Shown in pieces: positions 1-9,400 of a stretch of DNA of 53,324 nucleotides. Origin of the DNA: Pancytospora philotis (Eukaryota > Microsporidia); the NCBI GenBank assembly GCA_023647555.1, contig JALRLY010000251.1, positions 1 to 53,324 of the forward strand, written 5' to 3'. The notes under the pieces are model-generated. The model saw only the letters and a list, made by a program, of their open reading frames with translations. It did no database searches and had not been told where the DNA came from. Made by a program: the position numbers and the translations under genes. Each line of letters begins with the position of its first letter. Position 1 is the first letter of the stretch.

Positions 1-1361
1 AGCTGCCGCTCCCGAATGCGCATGTTAGCAAGCTGGAGGACGCCTGCGGCCCGATAGAAATGTACGACAGACTCATCCACTGGATGGCCTGCGCTGATAT
101 GCAGTCGCAGAGAAGCCTTGCGTTCGCGAACGACCAGCTCCTACCGGCAGTCGCGGCGTTCGTACAGCGTGGCCTGCCAATGTTCAAACAGATGAGCATG
201 CTCAAGAAAGAAATAGACGAGCCCACGACAGACGCCGGAACAAGGCCTTACTATGAGGCTATGCTCAATGAAAGCAAGGAGAGAGTCGCTGGCAGCCCCC
301 TGCTCATTCTTGCGGGCAACATCCTTGGTAGAGTGTCGCTCATTGACGAGTGCACGAGAAACCAGTTCTTCCAAATCATGCGCTTCTGCGTCCCCGAGCG
401 CGAGTTCCTTTTCCCCCAGATTGTTCTGCCTAAAAATATTTTCAAAGAACTAAGAGACGATGAATTGTGTAAGCATTGGCACCCCATGAGGAATTTGTAT
501 GAATACGACCTGCCAAACGTATTTGCAGTCTATCTCTGTATCAGCGCGCTAGCTATTCATGTGCCCATCAATTCATCCTTTTGCTATCCTAAGACTCTTG
601 ACTACTTCGAGAAAACTTTAGACAGCGAAGAGGCTCGTCTCGTGCTCGCAACACTTGTCAAATACTCCGATGCGGATACATTGAAGCTACTAAGGGAGAA
701 CTACGTAGTCAGGCAGTGCGCAGCTAAAAGCGAGCAGTACTACTTGTCAGCCGCATTCTGGGTCTACCTATCTGCTTCCGCAGCACGCTACGAAGAGATC
801 TACCAGATTTGTGATAGGTGGGAGAACGAGGCTTGCTCTGCGAGGCTCCATTACCAGCTAGAAGTATTGCGCTTAGAATGCGAGCTCCCCCCTCTATGCA
901 GTTACATCTTGCCCAGAGCCTTCCCCGATGGGTTTAAACCAGGGCATCTCAAAGCGCTGCTGAAAATCTTTGCATTGTTTGCAAATACCGAGGCTGCGTA
1001 TGACGGCATCTACGAAGCATTTGTTACTTACCAAAGTATGCTCGATACGCCGTTTGCAGTAGGATACTGTAGTGCGGCGATAAAGGCATATAATAGCATT
1101 TACAGCATGATGTCTTCTTCTCCGTATCACGGCCGTACTGAGTTCAATGCCATACCTGTCGATCTGCTTCACGTGTTTATTAGTAAACTTAAGGGTCTGT
1201 ATCTCCAAAATGCTGATTCAGAAAGTGAGCACGAAAACGCCTTTGGTGCTATTGATGAGCAGCTTAAGGATTTTGATGAGCGTTATCAAAAAATGATGGA
1301 TTTGGAATCACATTATGAAATGCTAGATGAACAACGTAAGGATGCTAATAGTTATAACTAG
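1..1361 (+). CDS. Family A large secreted protein, C-terminal part (cut by left edge)
   Basis: The frame is open from base 3 to the TAA ending at 1361. The first ATG, at 60, is internal because codons before it continue the homology, so the true start lies left of the window. It aligns with the C-terminal halves of the proteins at 2847-5888 and 6486-9788. Shared landmarks are a DQLLP segment after a W-M-A-containing helix, G-N-I-L-G, and near the end an L-x-x-F-A-x-F-A-x-T-E-x-x-Y stretch. It is the most diverged copy, and its last 300 bases are clearly AT-richer than the rest. It ends in a charged, coiled-coil-like tail. It converges on the retroelement fragment. Function unknown. By analogy with its paralogues it should carry a signal peptide, but that end is not visible. 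Confidence 0.8.
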   Translation, partial: LPLPNAHVSKLEDACGPIEMYDRLIHWMACADMQSQRSLAFANDQLLPAVAAFVQRGLPMFKQMSMLKKEIDEPTTDAGTRPYYEAMLNESKERVAGSPLLILAGNILGRVSLIDECTRNQFFQIMRFCVPEREFLFPQIVLPKNIFKELRDDELCKHWHPMRNLYEYDLPNVFAVYLCISALAIHVPINSSFCYPKTLDYFEKTLDSEEARLVLATLVKYSDADTLKLLRENYVVRQCAAKSEQYYLSAAFWVYLSASAARYEEIYQICDRWENEACSARLHYQLEVLRLECELPPLCSYILPRAFPDGFKPGHLKALLKIFALFANTEAAYDGIYEAFVTYQSMLDTPFAVGYCSAAIKAYNSIYSMMSSSPYHGRTEFNAIPVDLLHVFISKLKGLYLQNADSESEHENAFGAIDEQLKDFDERYQKMMDLESHYEMLDEQRKDANSYN

Positions 1362-1439
1362 TCGAAGAACATAATTAGATATGGGGTAATTTATTGAGAC
1401 AATAAATATTAAGGTATATCACTAGCTTTCTTTATATTC

Positions 1440-2684
1440 TGAATAAATTTAATTAAGGAGTAATCTTAAAGGATCTTTCGCACACTACACACGCGCCAGC
1501 GCCTCCTTCGCGAGCCCACGCACCAGCTCCTCGGCTGTCACCTCCGGTCGCCTGCCGTCGCCCTCCTCGAGAATCCCTCGACGGGCCTCGAACGACACAG
1601 ACTCCAAAGTCCTTCTCAGCACCCGGGACTGGATGTAAGCTTTCACGTTGGTAGGGACGTATAGCTCGCGCAAATACTTTTTGTGACACTTTGTCACAAT
1701 TTCATCCCAAGTCATGACGTACGGTACAACCCTCACGCTGCACTTGTACATCATTCCGATCTCTCCCGCAAGCAAATCATACTTGTGCGCCTTCTCCGTT
1801 TCGACTGTCTGCAGCTGATCTTGGCTGGTGATACCAACCTCGATCAGCAGCGCCTGGTTGCGCCGCTTGCCGAGCACGAAGATGCCCGGGCGGTCGTGGG
1901 CTACCTTAATGGCAGTCTTGATACAAGTGTCAACTCGGATTTCGACGTCGCGGTTGCTCACCACCTCCTGCATAGAATGCAGGCGGATCTTCCGTGAGCT
2001 CCTCAGCCCGTAGCTGCTGCAGAGCAGCAGGTGCAATGACCGCACCACCTCGTTGTGGCGCCGCGTGGAGTCGTGCGCGAGCATGCGCTTGCAGCGCGTG
2101 GCGAGATGATCGACGGTCTTGGCCGCTTCACCGCAGTGCGGGCACAGGCCTCCTGCTCCCATAAACATGTTGCGGTCTTGTAGCGCACACAGCGCGGCTT
2201 CTTCCCTCGGCGCAATATTGCCATGGCGCAGCCATAACGTCGTCCCCTGCATGCAGACTTGCGCGTTCGCTGTGGCTCTGTACAGCCTTTGGTGTACGAT
2301 CTTCTTCTGAATATCGCTGTACAGAGACGCCCACTGCGCAGCCTGGACTGCCTTGAGGTCGTCGCTCGACTCGAGCGCGTATTTTGAACACAGATAGCTA
2401 TTGATCAAGGAAAGATGCGTCTTGGCTTCGGCCTCTACGCTCATAATCGCGGCTCTTCGCGCACTCATCGCGCTGCCACTCACCAGGGAATGGTCGAGCT
2501 GGGCGAGCATAAGCTCGCTACGGAACACAGTGCTATGAAGCCCTCGCCCCAGTTGATCTCTCGGGAGATAGAGCCGCTCTTTGCATGCCGGTTGGATATG
2601 CAAGCTGTGTCTGAGTAGGCACTTGCGCACTGCATCGTCATAATGAAAATCGTGTAAGAAGCATTTGCACAATGCGCAACAGCA
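1440..2684 (-). mobile_element. 5'-truncated non-LTR retrotransposon fragment (R4/Dong-like, RLE class)
   Basis: Only the 3' part of an element survives: the end of the RT/thumb region, a zinc knuckle and a restriction-like endonuclease. 5' truncation is the usual outcome of incomplete target-primed reverse transcription. An in-frame TGA at 2685-2687 bounds the coding remnant. The outer limits are approximate; I found neither a target-site duplication nor a 3' tail repeat. It sits between two family A genes, where it could promote ectopic exchange. Confidence 0.7.
1485..2672 (-). pseudogene. Retrotransposon ORF remnant: zinc knuckle plus restriction-like endonuclease
   Basis: A 395-residue open frame without an ATG at its start (it opens on TTG). 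Residues 31-45 (KERLYLPRDQLGRGL) match the region just after the RT domain of R4/Dong-type elements. A CX2CX8HX4C knuckle lies at 177-194. The endonuclease follows, with an LIEVGITSQDQ stretch near 276-286 and KYDLLAGEIGMMYKC near 297-311. The palm and fingers of the RT are missing, so the copy cannot be autonomous. The Asp of the conserved RPD motif is Gly here (RPG, codon 1884-1886, GGC), one transition from GAC. The frame is otherwise open, so the insertion may be fairly young. Clade assignment is from motif memory, not a search. Confidence 0.75.
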
Positions 2685-2846
2685 TCATCGCATCGCGAAA
2701 AACCAGCATTTCTCAATACCTGAGACCACCACCTACATTTTGGTGTCCGACAAGCACATACGAACCCCCACGACAAAAGGCCAATTGGTAACTTACGCGG
2801 CACCGATTCTAAGTCAGAGGCAACACCCTTGATTCTGAATATTTAT

Positions 2847-5800
2847 TTAAGTGCGTTTTTTCTTAGGAGAATCGCCTGACGACGCCGTGAGCGCCCGCTT
2901 TCTGTTGACCGCGACGAGGCTTGCCTGTGCCATGTCATGCACCCGCTTTGAAACCATTTTCGCATCAAACTTCTTCCTAAGACAGGCTGTTAGCAAGTGC
3001 TTGAGTGCTGAATACGGTGGCGTGCGCAGATCGCCACCTGGATTATTTGAACGCAATGAAATCGCGTCAAGTGTGCATTTGTAAACATCAGCTCGGCTCT
3101 TTAGTAATTCAACAAACCCGCTTGCATCTTCGGGGCGCAGTAGGTCACGGTAATAGTGGAATACGCTGCACACGCCGCAGTAGTCATCCTCGGTGTGCGC
3201 AAAAACTGCAAAGACTCCCAATAGCGAATTGATCTGCTCGGACGAGGGCGGCCTAGGAGCGAATACTTCTGCAACGAGCTTCGGCGAGATCGGCGCGAGC
3301 TTAGGAAGTTTGGGGAAAGCCATTTTCAATGCTGCGTAGGCCTTGAACATGCTAGTTATGTCGCTTCGCGGTCCGCAAATGCTCCGCAGCAGACCATGGT
3401 ACTCAGTCGGCTTAGCAGCCGCTGCCGTTAGAGCACAGATAGAGTGCCTGTAAGAGTCCACAGAAAACTTGCCGCCGCGCAAAACCTGATTCTGCATTAC
3501 ATTCCGAAGCCAGAAACATCTCGCCACTGCTGCGCAAACATCGCTATCCCACGGGCCATCTACGTTACTGGCCGTCTTAATCTTGCTGCGTGCGCGCGAC
3601 TCTGCATGGAGAGACAACATATGAGGCATACTATACCTTTTCACACTAGTGAGGAAGCTGTCGTAGGCAGACTCGCTCCATTCATGCATGCTGCATGGGT
3701 TTCCGTCGGTAGATAGTAATATGCTTGGAAAGAGATCGGTGTGCTCTTTGGCGCAGTAGCGCAGGCCGCCGACAATGAAGGGGCGCAACTCGTCATCGAC
3801 AACCACAGCGCTGCCCAGGATGTTGCCCAGCACGGCCACCACCAGAGTATCGGCCCCAAGCGCAGGCCGCGCAGGGTGCCTACCGTCAGAATGCCGCGCC
3901 ATAAACTCCTCGTATGCCACCAGCTTCTCAAATACTGGAAGCAGCTGATCCCCCGCCCTCAGTACCTCACTCTGCAACTGCATCGGCCGATGCGCCATCC
4001 AGTGGCTGAGTGCGATGTGGCACGCCAGCGGGTACTTTGCTACGTGTACCGCCTGAATGTATCTATCGGCAAGGGCTTGGTCTGCAGTAGGATTCAGGCA
4101 TCTAGCGATGCTCTCCCGAATCAACGTGCGCAATGGAAGATTGTTGCGCCTATCCGACTCCGCGCGCCCAGTCATGGACAGCGCGGGGTCACCGGGCGCT
4201 TCTAGCTCCCTGAGTGCAGACCTAAGCTCAGATTGCAAGAAACCACTCAGGTTAATATCCTGATACACGTACACAACTCCGACCTTTTCAGGCTTGAAGA
4301 CAAACTCCAAGGCATGAAAATGCATTTCACCATTACGACTAGATGAATAAAAGATAAGCCTCAGCAAACCGTTACGCGCTCCGCCAGGCGCCGTGGAGAC
4401 TTTGAAAGAAGCATTAGCTGATCCAGCGGTGGACCGTCTGAGCATCTGAGCCATGCGGTCGCCGACTTGTTGGCATTGAGAAGTACTGTCAGTACCATCC
4501 AGAGCTTCATCGAGCAGCTGTCGCAAAGATCGGAGCTGCTCTTCAGGCTCACCGAGGATCCACGCAAGCAGCACCAAAAAGTACTTGGGCTCTGCCGCTA
4601 GCACATCTGAGATATTTCCGCTGAGGCATTCCGTAATGGTCTCGCTTGCGGGTGCCTTGGCCTTGGCCGTCTCTAGAAAAGCAGCATACTTAGCACCGGC
4701 ATGTTTCCAGTGCACCGCTCGGGTATCCTCCGTGGTGCTGGTAGAATTTGAAGCTAGGAAGGCCGGAGAAACAAACTCCCCCAATGCGCGTGACAGTCCG
4801 TTCTCTGCGTTGGTCAAGAGACTGGTGTCCACGAGATTGGCAGTCGAGTCCCAACACAAGCTAAAGCATAATTTGAGCAGCGCTGTAGCCATGTTCCTAG
4901 AGTCATCTCCATTGCTGTAATAATCATGCCTAAAATCCTTCCAGAACGTGCGCAGCGTACGCTGCGCTCTACCATAAGCTCCTTCGGCTCTCGAAAGTAA
5001 ACCATATCTTGCTTCATAGGTACTCACGTGATCCGCGTTCGCAGTAAAAAATCGCGGTCCTTGCCGCACATCAGGGTCCCCTGCAGGGAGCTTTGCAATA
5101 ATTTCATAAGCGACTTCGAAAATGCGCTTAACATCTTCCTGCTTTTCAAGAAGCTCGCAGATGTACGCCTGAATCAGGAAGCTCGGGCTGTCGGTGTAGT
5201 GGAGGCCGTAGCCAGCGACCCGGCTTGCATTGTTGCCGCCGTACTTGGCAAAGAACTCCACGACTGCTAGCGTAGCATCATCTGCAAACCCCAGATCCAG
5301 CACATGCGTGTGCGGCGACAAAGCAGCACTGGGGGCAACGAGCGAGACAGCCCGTTCGCCACCGTCTGCGCAGCTGTTGCCACCGGAGCTCAGTCGGATA
5401 TCCGCTCCGCCCGCAAGCACCAGCAGCGCTGCAAACAGCTCCAGACATCTGCCACGCTCGCTTTTGAACAGGCTGTAGAAGGGCGCCTGAGGGCTCTTAT
5501 CTACGACCACCATATCATTCTCGACCGTGAACATCGATTTCAGCGTATTGTAATGCTCGTATAGGTAGGCCAACCCATCGTTATCAACGGGGAGCTTGCG
5601 CACATCGTCCTCACGCGCATTCCTAATGTAAGTGCAGTCCCCTTTGTCCGCATCACCGGCACAGCTGTAGGCGAGGCGCATCGGCGCAGCATACTTGCGC
5701 TGCTTCGCGATCATATCGTTGTTGATGAAGTAATGCCCGCGCATGATGTTCAACGGGCCCTCGGGATCAACATACTCACCAGCTCCAAGCTGTGTTTCCA

Positions 5801-5888
5801 GGGCGGTTGCGATCTGAGACATATCGAGGCGCGCACTTACAAAGGCCGTCGTGAGAATGTGCATCGCCACTAACTGTAGTCCGCGCAT
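2847..5888 (-). CDS. Family A large secreted protein with C-terminal basic motif
   Basis: 1013 aa. The start at 5888 follows an AAAAAATTTGC box and AGCCCAA directly before the ATG. Residues 1-19 form a signal peptide ending near F-V-S-A-R. Residues 35-52 (GAGEYVDPEGPLNIMRGH) are identical in the paralogue at 6486-9788. Other shared blocks are E-L-F-A-A-L-L-V-L-A-G-G and G-Y-G-L-H-Y-T-D-S-P-x-F-L-I-Q-A-Y-I-C. The C-terminal half also matches the left-edge gene. The fold looks mostly helical; I see no known enzymatic motif. The protein ends in SPKKKRT (1007-1013), resembling a monopartite nuclear localisation signal, which is unexpected on a secreted protein. AATAAA overlaps the stop codon. Neighbours are paralogues, so this is a local gene family. 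Host-directed function is inference only. Confidence 0.85.
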   Translation of the reverse strand: MRGLQLVAMHILTTAFVSARLDMSQIATALETQLGAGEYVDPEGPLNIMRGHYFINNDMIAKQRKYAAPMRLAYSCAGDADKGDCTYIRNAREDDVRKLPVDNDGLAYLYEHYNTLKSMFTVENDMVVVDKSPQAPFYSLFKSERGRCLELFAALLVLAGGADIRLSSGGNSCADGGERAVSLVAPSAALSPHTHVLDLGFADDATLAVVEFFAKYGGNNASRVAGYGLHYTDSPSFLIQAYICELLEKQEDVKRIFEVAYEIIAKLPAGDPDVRQGPRFFTANADHVSTYEARYGLLSRAEGAYGRAQRTLRTFWKDFRHDYYSNGDDSRNMATALLKLCFSLCWDSTANLVDTSLLTNAENGLSRALGEFVSPAFLASNSTSTTEDTRAVHWKHAGAKYAAFLETAKAKAPASETITECLSGNISDVLAAEPKYFLVLLAWILGEPEEQLRSLRQLLDEALDGTDSTSQCQQVGDRMAQMLRRSTAGSANASFKVSTAPGGARNGLLRLIFYSSSRNGEMHFHALEFVFKPEKVGVVYVYQDINLSGFLQSELRSALRELEAPGDPALSMTGRAESDRRNNLPLRTLIRESIARCLNPTADQALADRYIQAVHVAKYPLACHIALSHWMAHRPMQLQSEVLRAGDQLLPVFEKLVAYEEFMARHSDGRHPARPALGADTLVVAVLGNILGSAVVVDDELRPFIVGGLRYCAKEHTDLFPSILLSTDGNPCSMHEWSESAYDSFLTSVKRYSMPHMLSLHAESRARSKIKTASNVDGPWDSDVCAAVARCFWLRNVMQNQVLRGGKFSVDSYRHSICALTAAAAKPTEYHGLLRSICGPRSDITSMFKAYAALKMAFPKLPKLAPISPKLVAEVFAPRPPSSEQINSLLGVFAVFAHTEDDYCGVCSVFHYYRDLLRPEDASGFVELLKSRADVYKCTLDAISLRSNNPGGDLRTPPYSALKHLLTACLRKKFDAKMVSKRVHDMAQASLVAVNRKRALTASSGDSPKKKRT

Positions 5889-5916
5889 TTGGGCTTCCGT
5901 TGCAAATTTTTTAAAT
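5889..5916 (-). promoter_or_regulatory. AAATTT box and CCC before ATG 5888
   Basis: On the minus strand AAAAAATTTGC is followed by CGGAAGCCCAA and the ATG. It supports the start at 5888 and implies a very short 5' leader. Confidence 0.6.
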
Positions 5917-5950
5917 CTTTGGCAATCAGCCAGTCAAGGCGAGTGGCGCC

Positions 5951-6034
5951 CAATCAGCGCAAGCGGCCATTCAATCAAAGCAAGCAGGCTTCCAATAAGG
6001 GCGAACAGACATCCAATCAGCGCAAGCGGGGATC
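5951..6034. repeat. 21-bp minisatellite, four imperfect copies
   Basis: Four head-to-tail 21-bp units begin at 5951, 5972, 5993 and 6014, each opening with CAATCA or CAATAA and containing a GCAAGC-like core. They lie 63-146 bases upstream of the ATG at 5888. The first and fourth copies share CAATCAGCGCAAGCGG. No coding role is supported, although one minus-strand frame reads through as an L-A-L-I-G repeat. Confidence 0.8.
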
Positions 6035-6485
6035 TCAATGAATACCGCAGCGCTTCAGCACGACCATGTGCCAATGACAGTTTACTACGCACTAGTTTCT
6101 TAGACCATCCAGCGACTGAGAAGTGCACCTCCCAAGCGTGCTCCACGGCCGACAGTTCGCACTGTCACAAAATTTTACGGCCTAAGAATTTTGGCGGCCA
6201 TACTACGATCGATCGGGTGTCGAGCTGTCTGTTGTTCAGAAAATCGCGCTGTTTACCGCCCGTAGCACGCCGCCCAACTAGTAATAATACAGATGAATAG
6301 GTTAAACATACTTTCAACAATACTTCACTAGATCTTGGCTATGATGTTTGCGATATTTAATTCAATTGATATGAGCCTGCCGGCGGCTCCAGACCCACGC
6401 TTTGCACAATTCAACACCTTATCAGCAACCCGCACGACGAATGAATAAAAGACCAAAATTGAATCTAGTAAATTTATTCCCTCCA
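6035..6485. other. Intergenic gap between two family A genes
   Basis: This is the 5' flank of the 2847-5888 gene and the 3' flank of the 6486-9788 gene. The part after 6300 is AT-rich and holds AATAAA on the minus strand near 6473-6478, a plausible polyadenylation signal for the upstream gene. I see no gene or RNA. Confidence 0.5.
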
Positions 6486-9400
6486 TCAAGACATGCTTTC
6501 TGCAGATAAACACGGCGAAACCTCTGGTAGGTCACTTTCTCTTGGTATATCCTTCACTTCCAGCAGTTCCCGAACCCTCTCCAAAAGCGTGTGGCCCGAG
6601 ACCGCATCGTTCTCAACACAGTCTACTAACAAGTCCCTGAATGCTGAATACGGCAGCGCATGGCCTTCATCGAACCAGATTTTATTGTGAAACGTGATTT
6701 TAGAGAGCGCTCTTCTGTGAGCATCATCTCGGCGCTTTAGCAGTTCGACGAGCTCGCATGCATATTCGGGTCTCAGTAGGCGTTGGTAGTGGGCGAACAC
6801 ACTGCACAGACCGCAATAGTCACGATCTGTTTGCGCAAATATTACGAAAACGCGCAGCAGCGATTTAATCTGCTCAGCAGCAGGCCCGTTGGAGAAGACG
6901 TCAGCAACGAGCTCGGGCGAGAGCGGCGCAGGCCTGGGAAGCTTCCGGAAGGTCTTCCGCAAAAGCGCGTACATCTCTATCACGCTATACGTGTCGTCCC
7001 AATGCGCCCAAATATCCCGCAGCATGTCACAGTACTTACTGTACATGGCCGGGTCTGCAGCCGCCGCGATTAATGCAAAGACAGAGTGCCTGTAGTAGCA
7101 AGTATCGAATGTGTCACCGCCCAAGCTCAGAATGCTATTTTCATGCCGACGCGTAAAGCACTCTGCCGCTGCCGCACAAAGGTTTGCCGCGTCGGCGCAG
7201 AAATTACTCTTCTTTAAGAATTCCACGCCACCGGCAGCCTGGGCCGCTGCAACTCGGGCAGCTTCGGCCTGGACAGGTTCGGCCTGGACTGCTGCGGCTT
7301 GAGCAGCCTCCGCCCGGGCATCAGCAGCCTTGATAACTGCGGCCTGGACAGCCTTAGCTCGGCCGGCGGCATCGATGAAAGCAGATTGTTGTTTATAGTA
7401 GCAAACATCTGGCGTTTCGCCGCAATAGCCCCGGATGCTATTTTCGTACCGGAGCTTAAAGCACCTTGCAACCGCAGCACAGACCTCGCTGCCCCACGGG
7501 CCCTGTACGTTACCAGCAGCCTGGATTATGTCGCGTGCTTGCAGCTCTGCACGGCGAACTAGCATCTCAAACGTATCGCACTTCGTCAAGCAAGCGATGA
7601 AGTCGGCGTACGCAGAATCGTCCATTTCTTGCATTTGGGATGACGATGTTGCTGTTGGCAAAAATATGCTCGGGAAAAGATCGGTCCGCCCGCCGACGCG
7701 GCGCCGCAGGCCGCCGGCAATAAATGAACGTAAAGTAGCGTCAGCAACCGCTGCGCTCCCCAGGATGTTGTCGAGTACAACCACCACGGGGCTATCGGCA
7801 GTGAGCACCCACTGCGCAGAATCACCACCACCAGTGCTCTGCGCCAGCAGACCCTCGAGCGTCGGAAGCAGCCGATCCCCCGCCTTTACTGCTTGGCCCA
7901 GCGACTGCAACGGCGTGTAAGCCATCCAGCGGCTGACTGCGATGTGGCACGCCAGCGGATCCTCTGCTGCACACGCCTCCGCAATGTGCGCGTCAGCTAA
8001 TACGCGGTGAGCGGCAGGGTCCAGACACCGCTCAAGGCTTTCTTGAACCAGACTGCAAAGGGTGGGACCGCAGGACTCTTCTGTTGCCGCATGCGCTGAG
8101 CCGCGCACGGACTTGTATGGTGTGTCTTGGTTTTTGAGTGCAGCAACCAACCTTCTGCGTCGCTCGCCGACTAGGCGAATCTGCTGGGACAAGTACATAA
8201 CCTCGACCTTTTCAGGCTTAAAGGCCAGCTTCAAGGCGTAATGTCCTCTTGCATCATCATAGTCTGGCCAGAGAGAAAGCCACAGTACTCCATACCGCGC
8301 CCCATCAGATGCTGTGCAAACATCGAAACAGGGCCTGGCTTGCACAGACAAGAATTTACGCAGCATCTGGTCCACTCGGATACTGATTTCGAGATAACTG
8401 GAAGCGCTGCCATTATCACCCAGGGCTTCCATCAGCAGCTGCTGCAGAGCCTGGAGCGTCTCCTCAGGCTCGCCAAGGGCCCGTGCGAGCACCACCAAGA
8501 AATCCTTGGGGTCGGTCGCAGGCACGGTGGAGAAGTTTTCGCTGCTGTAACCCGTTACAGTCACGCGTTCTGATGCCCTGGCAGCTGACAGAAAAATTTT
8601 ATAATTTCTCCTAAGGTCAATCTGAAGTCCTATGGGGCAAACTCCCGTTCTGTTGAAGGAGCATGGTGCCTCGAATGCTTGTCTCACACACTCTAAAAAT
8701 GCACCTCGCAGCCTCTGTTTTCTAGTACGCAACATGCAATTGTTCCAACGATCGACAGCTGGATTAGTACTCAAGCAATAGCACAGCTTGAGCAATGCTG
8801 AGACTATGTGCTTGGGATCGACCACATTGCCACAGTCGAGCTTTAGCCAGCTTTCGAGCAGCGCAGGCTGCACTCCACTGAATGCCATCTCAGCCTCGGG
8901 AAGCTCAAAATATCCCGCATTTTCCCCGTAGCTGTATACATAATCCGCGTCCGTCGTAAAGAAGCGCGGCCTCAGCTGTGCACTGGGGTCGCCAGCGGAG
9001 AGCCTCGCTACGATCTCTTTAGCAGCCTTGAAGATGCATACAACATCTTCCTTACCCTCAATGAACTCGCAGATGTACGCCTGGATCAGGAAGCCCGGGC
9101 TGTCGGTGTAGTGAAGGCCGTAGCCAGCTGCCTGGCTTGCATTGTTGCCGCCGTATTCGACGAAGAACTTCACGGCTGCCAGGGTGGCACTATCTGCAGA
9201 CTCCAGACCAAGCACACGCGCGGACACATCAGCACCATAAGCAGTAAGAGAGGCCACTGGTTTGCTAATATCGCTATTGATGCGCAGCCTAATATCCCCT
9301 CCACCGGCAAGCACCAGCAGCGCTGCAAACAGCTCAACGCATTTCTCGCGCTCCCTTTCATACAGTCTGCAGAAAGGCGCTTCGGGGCTCCTGTCAACGA

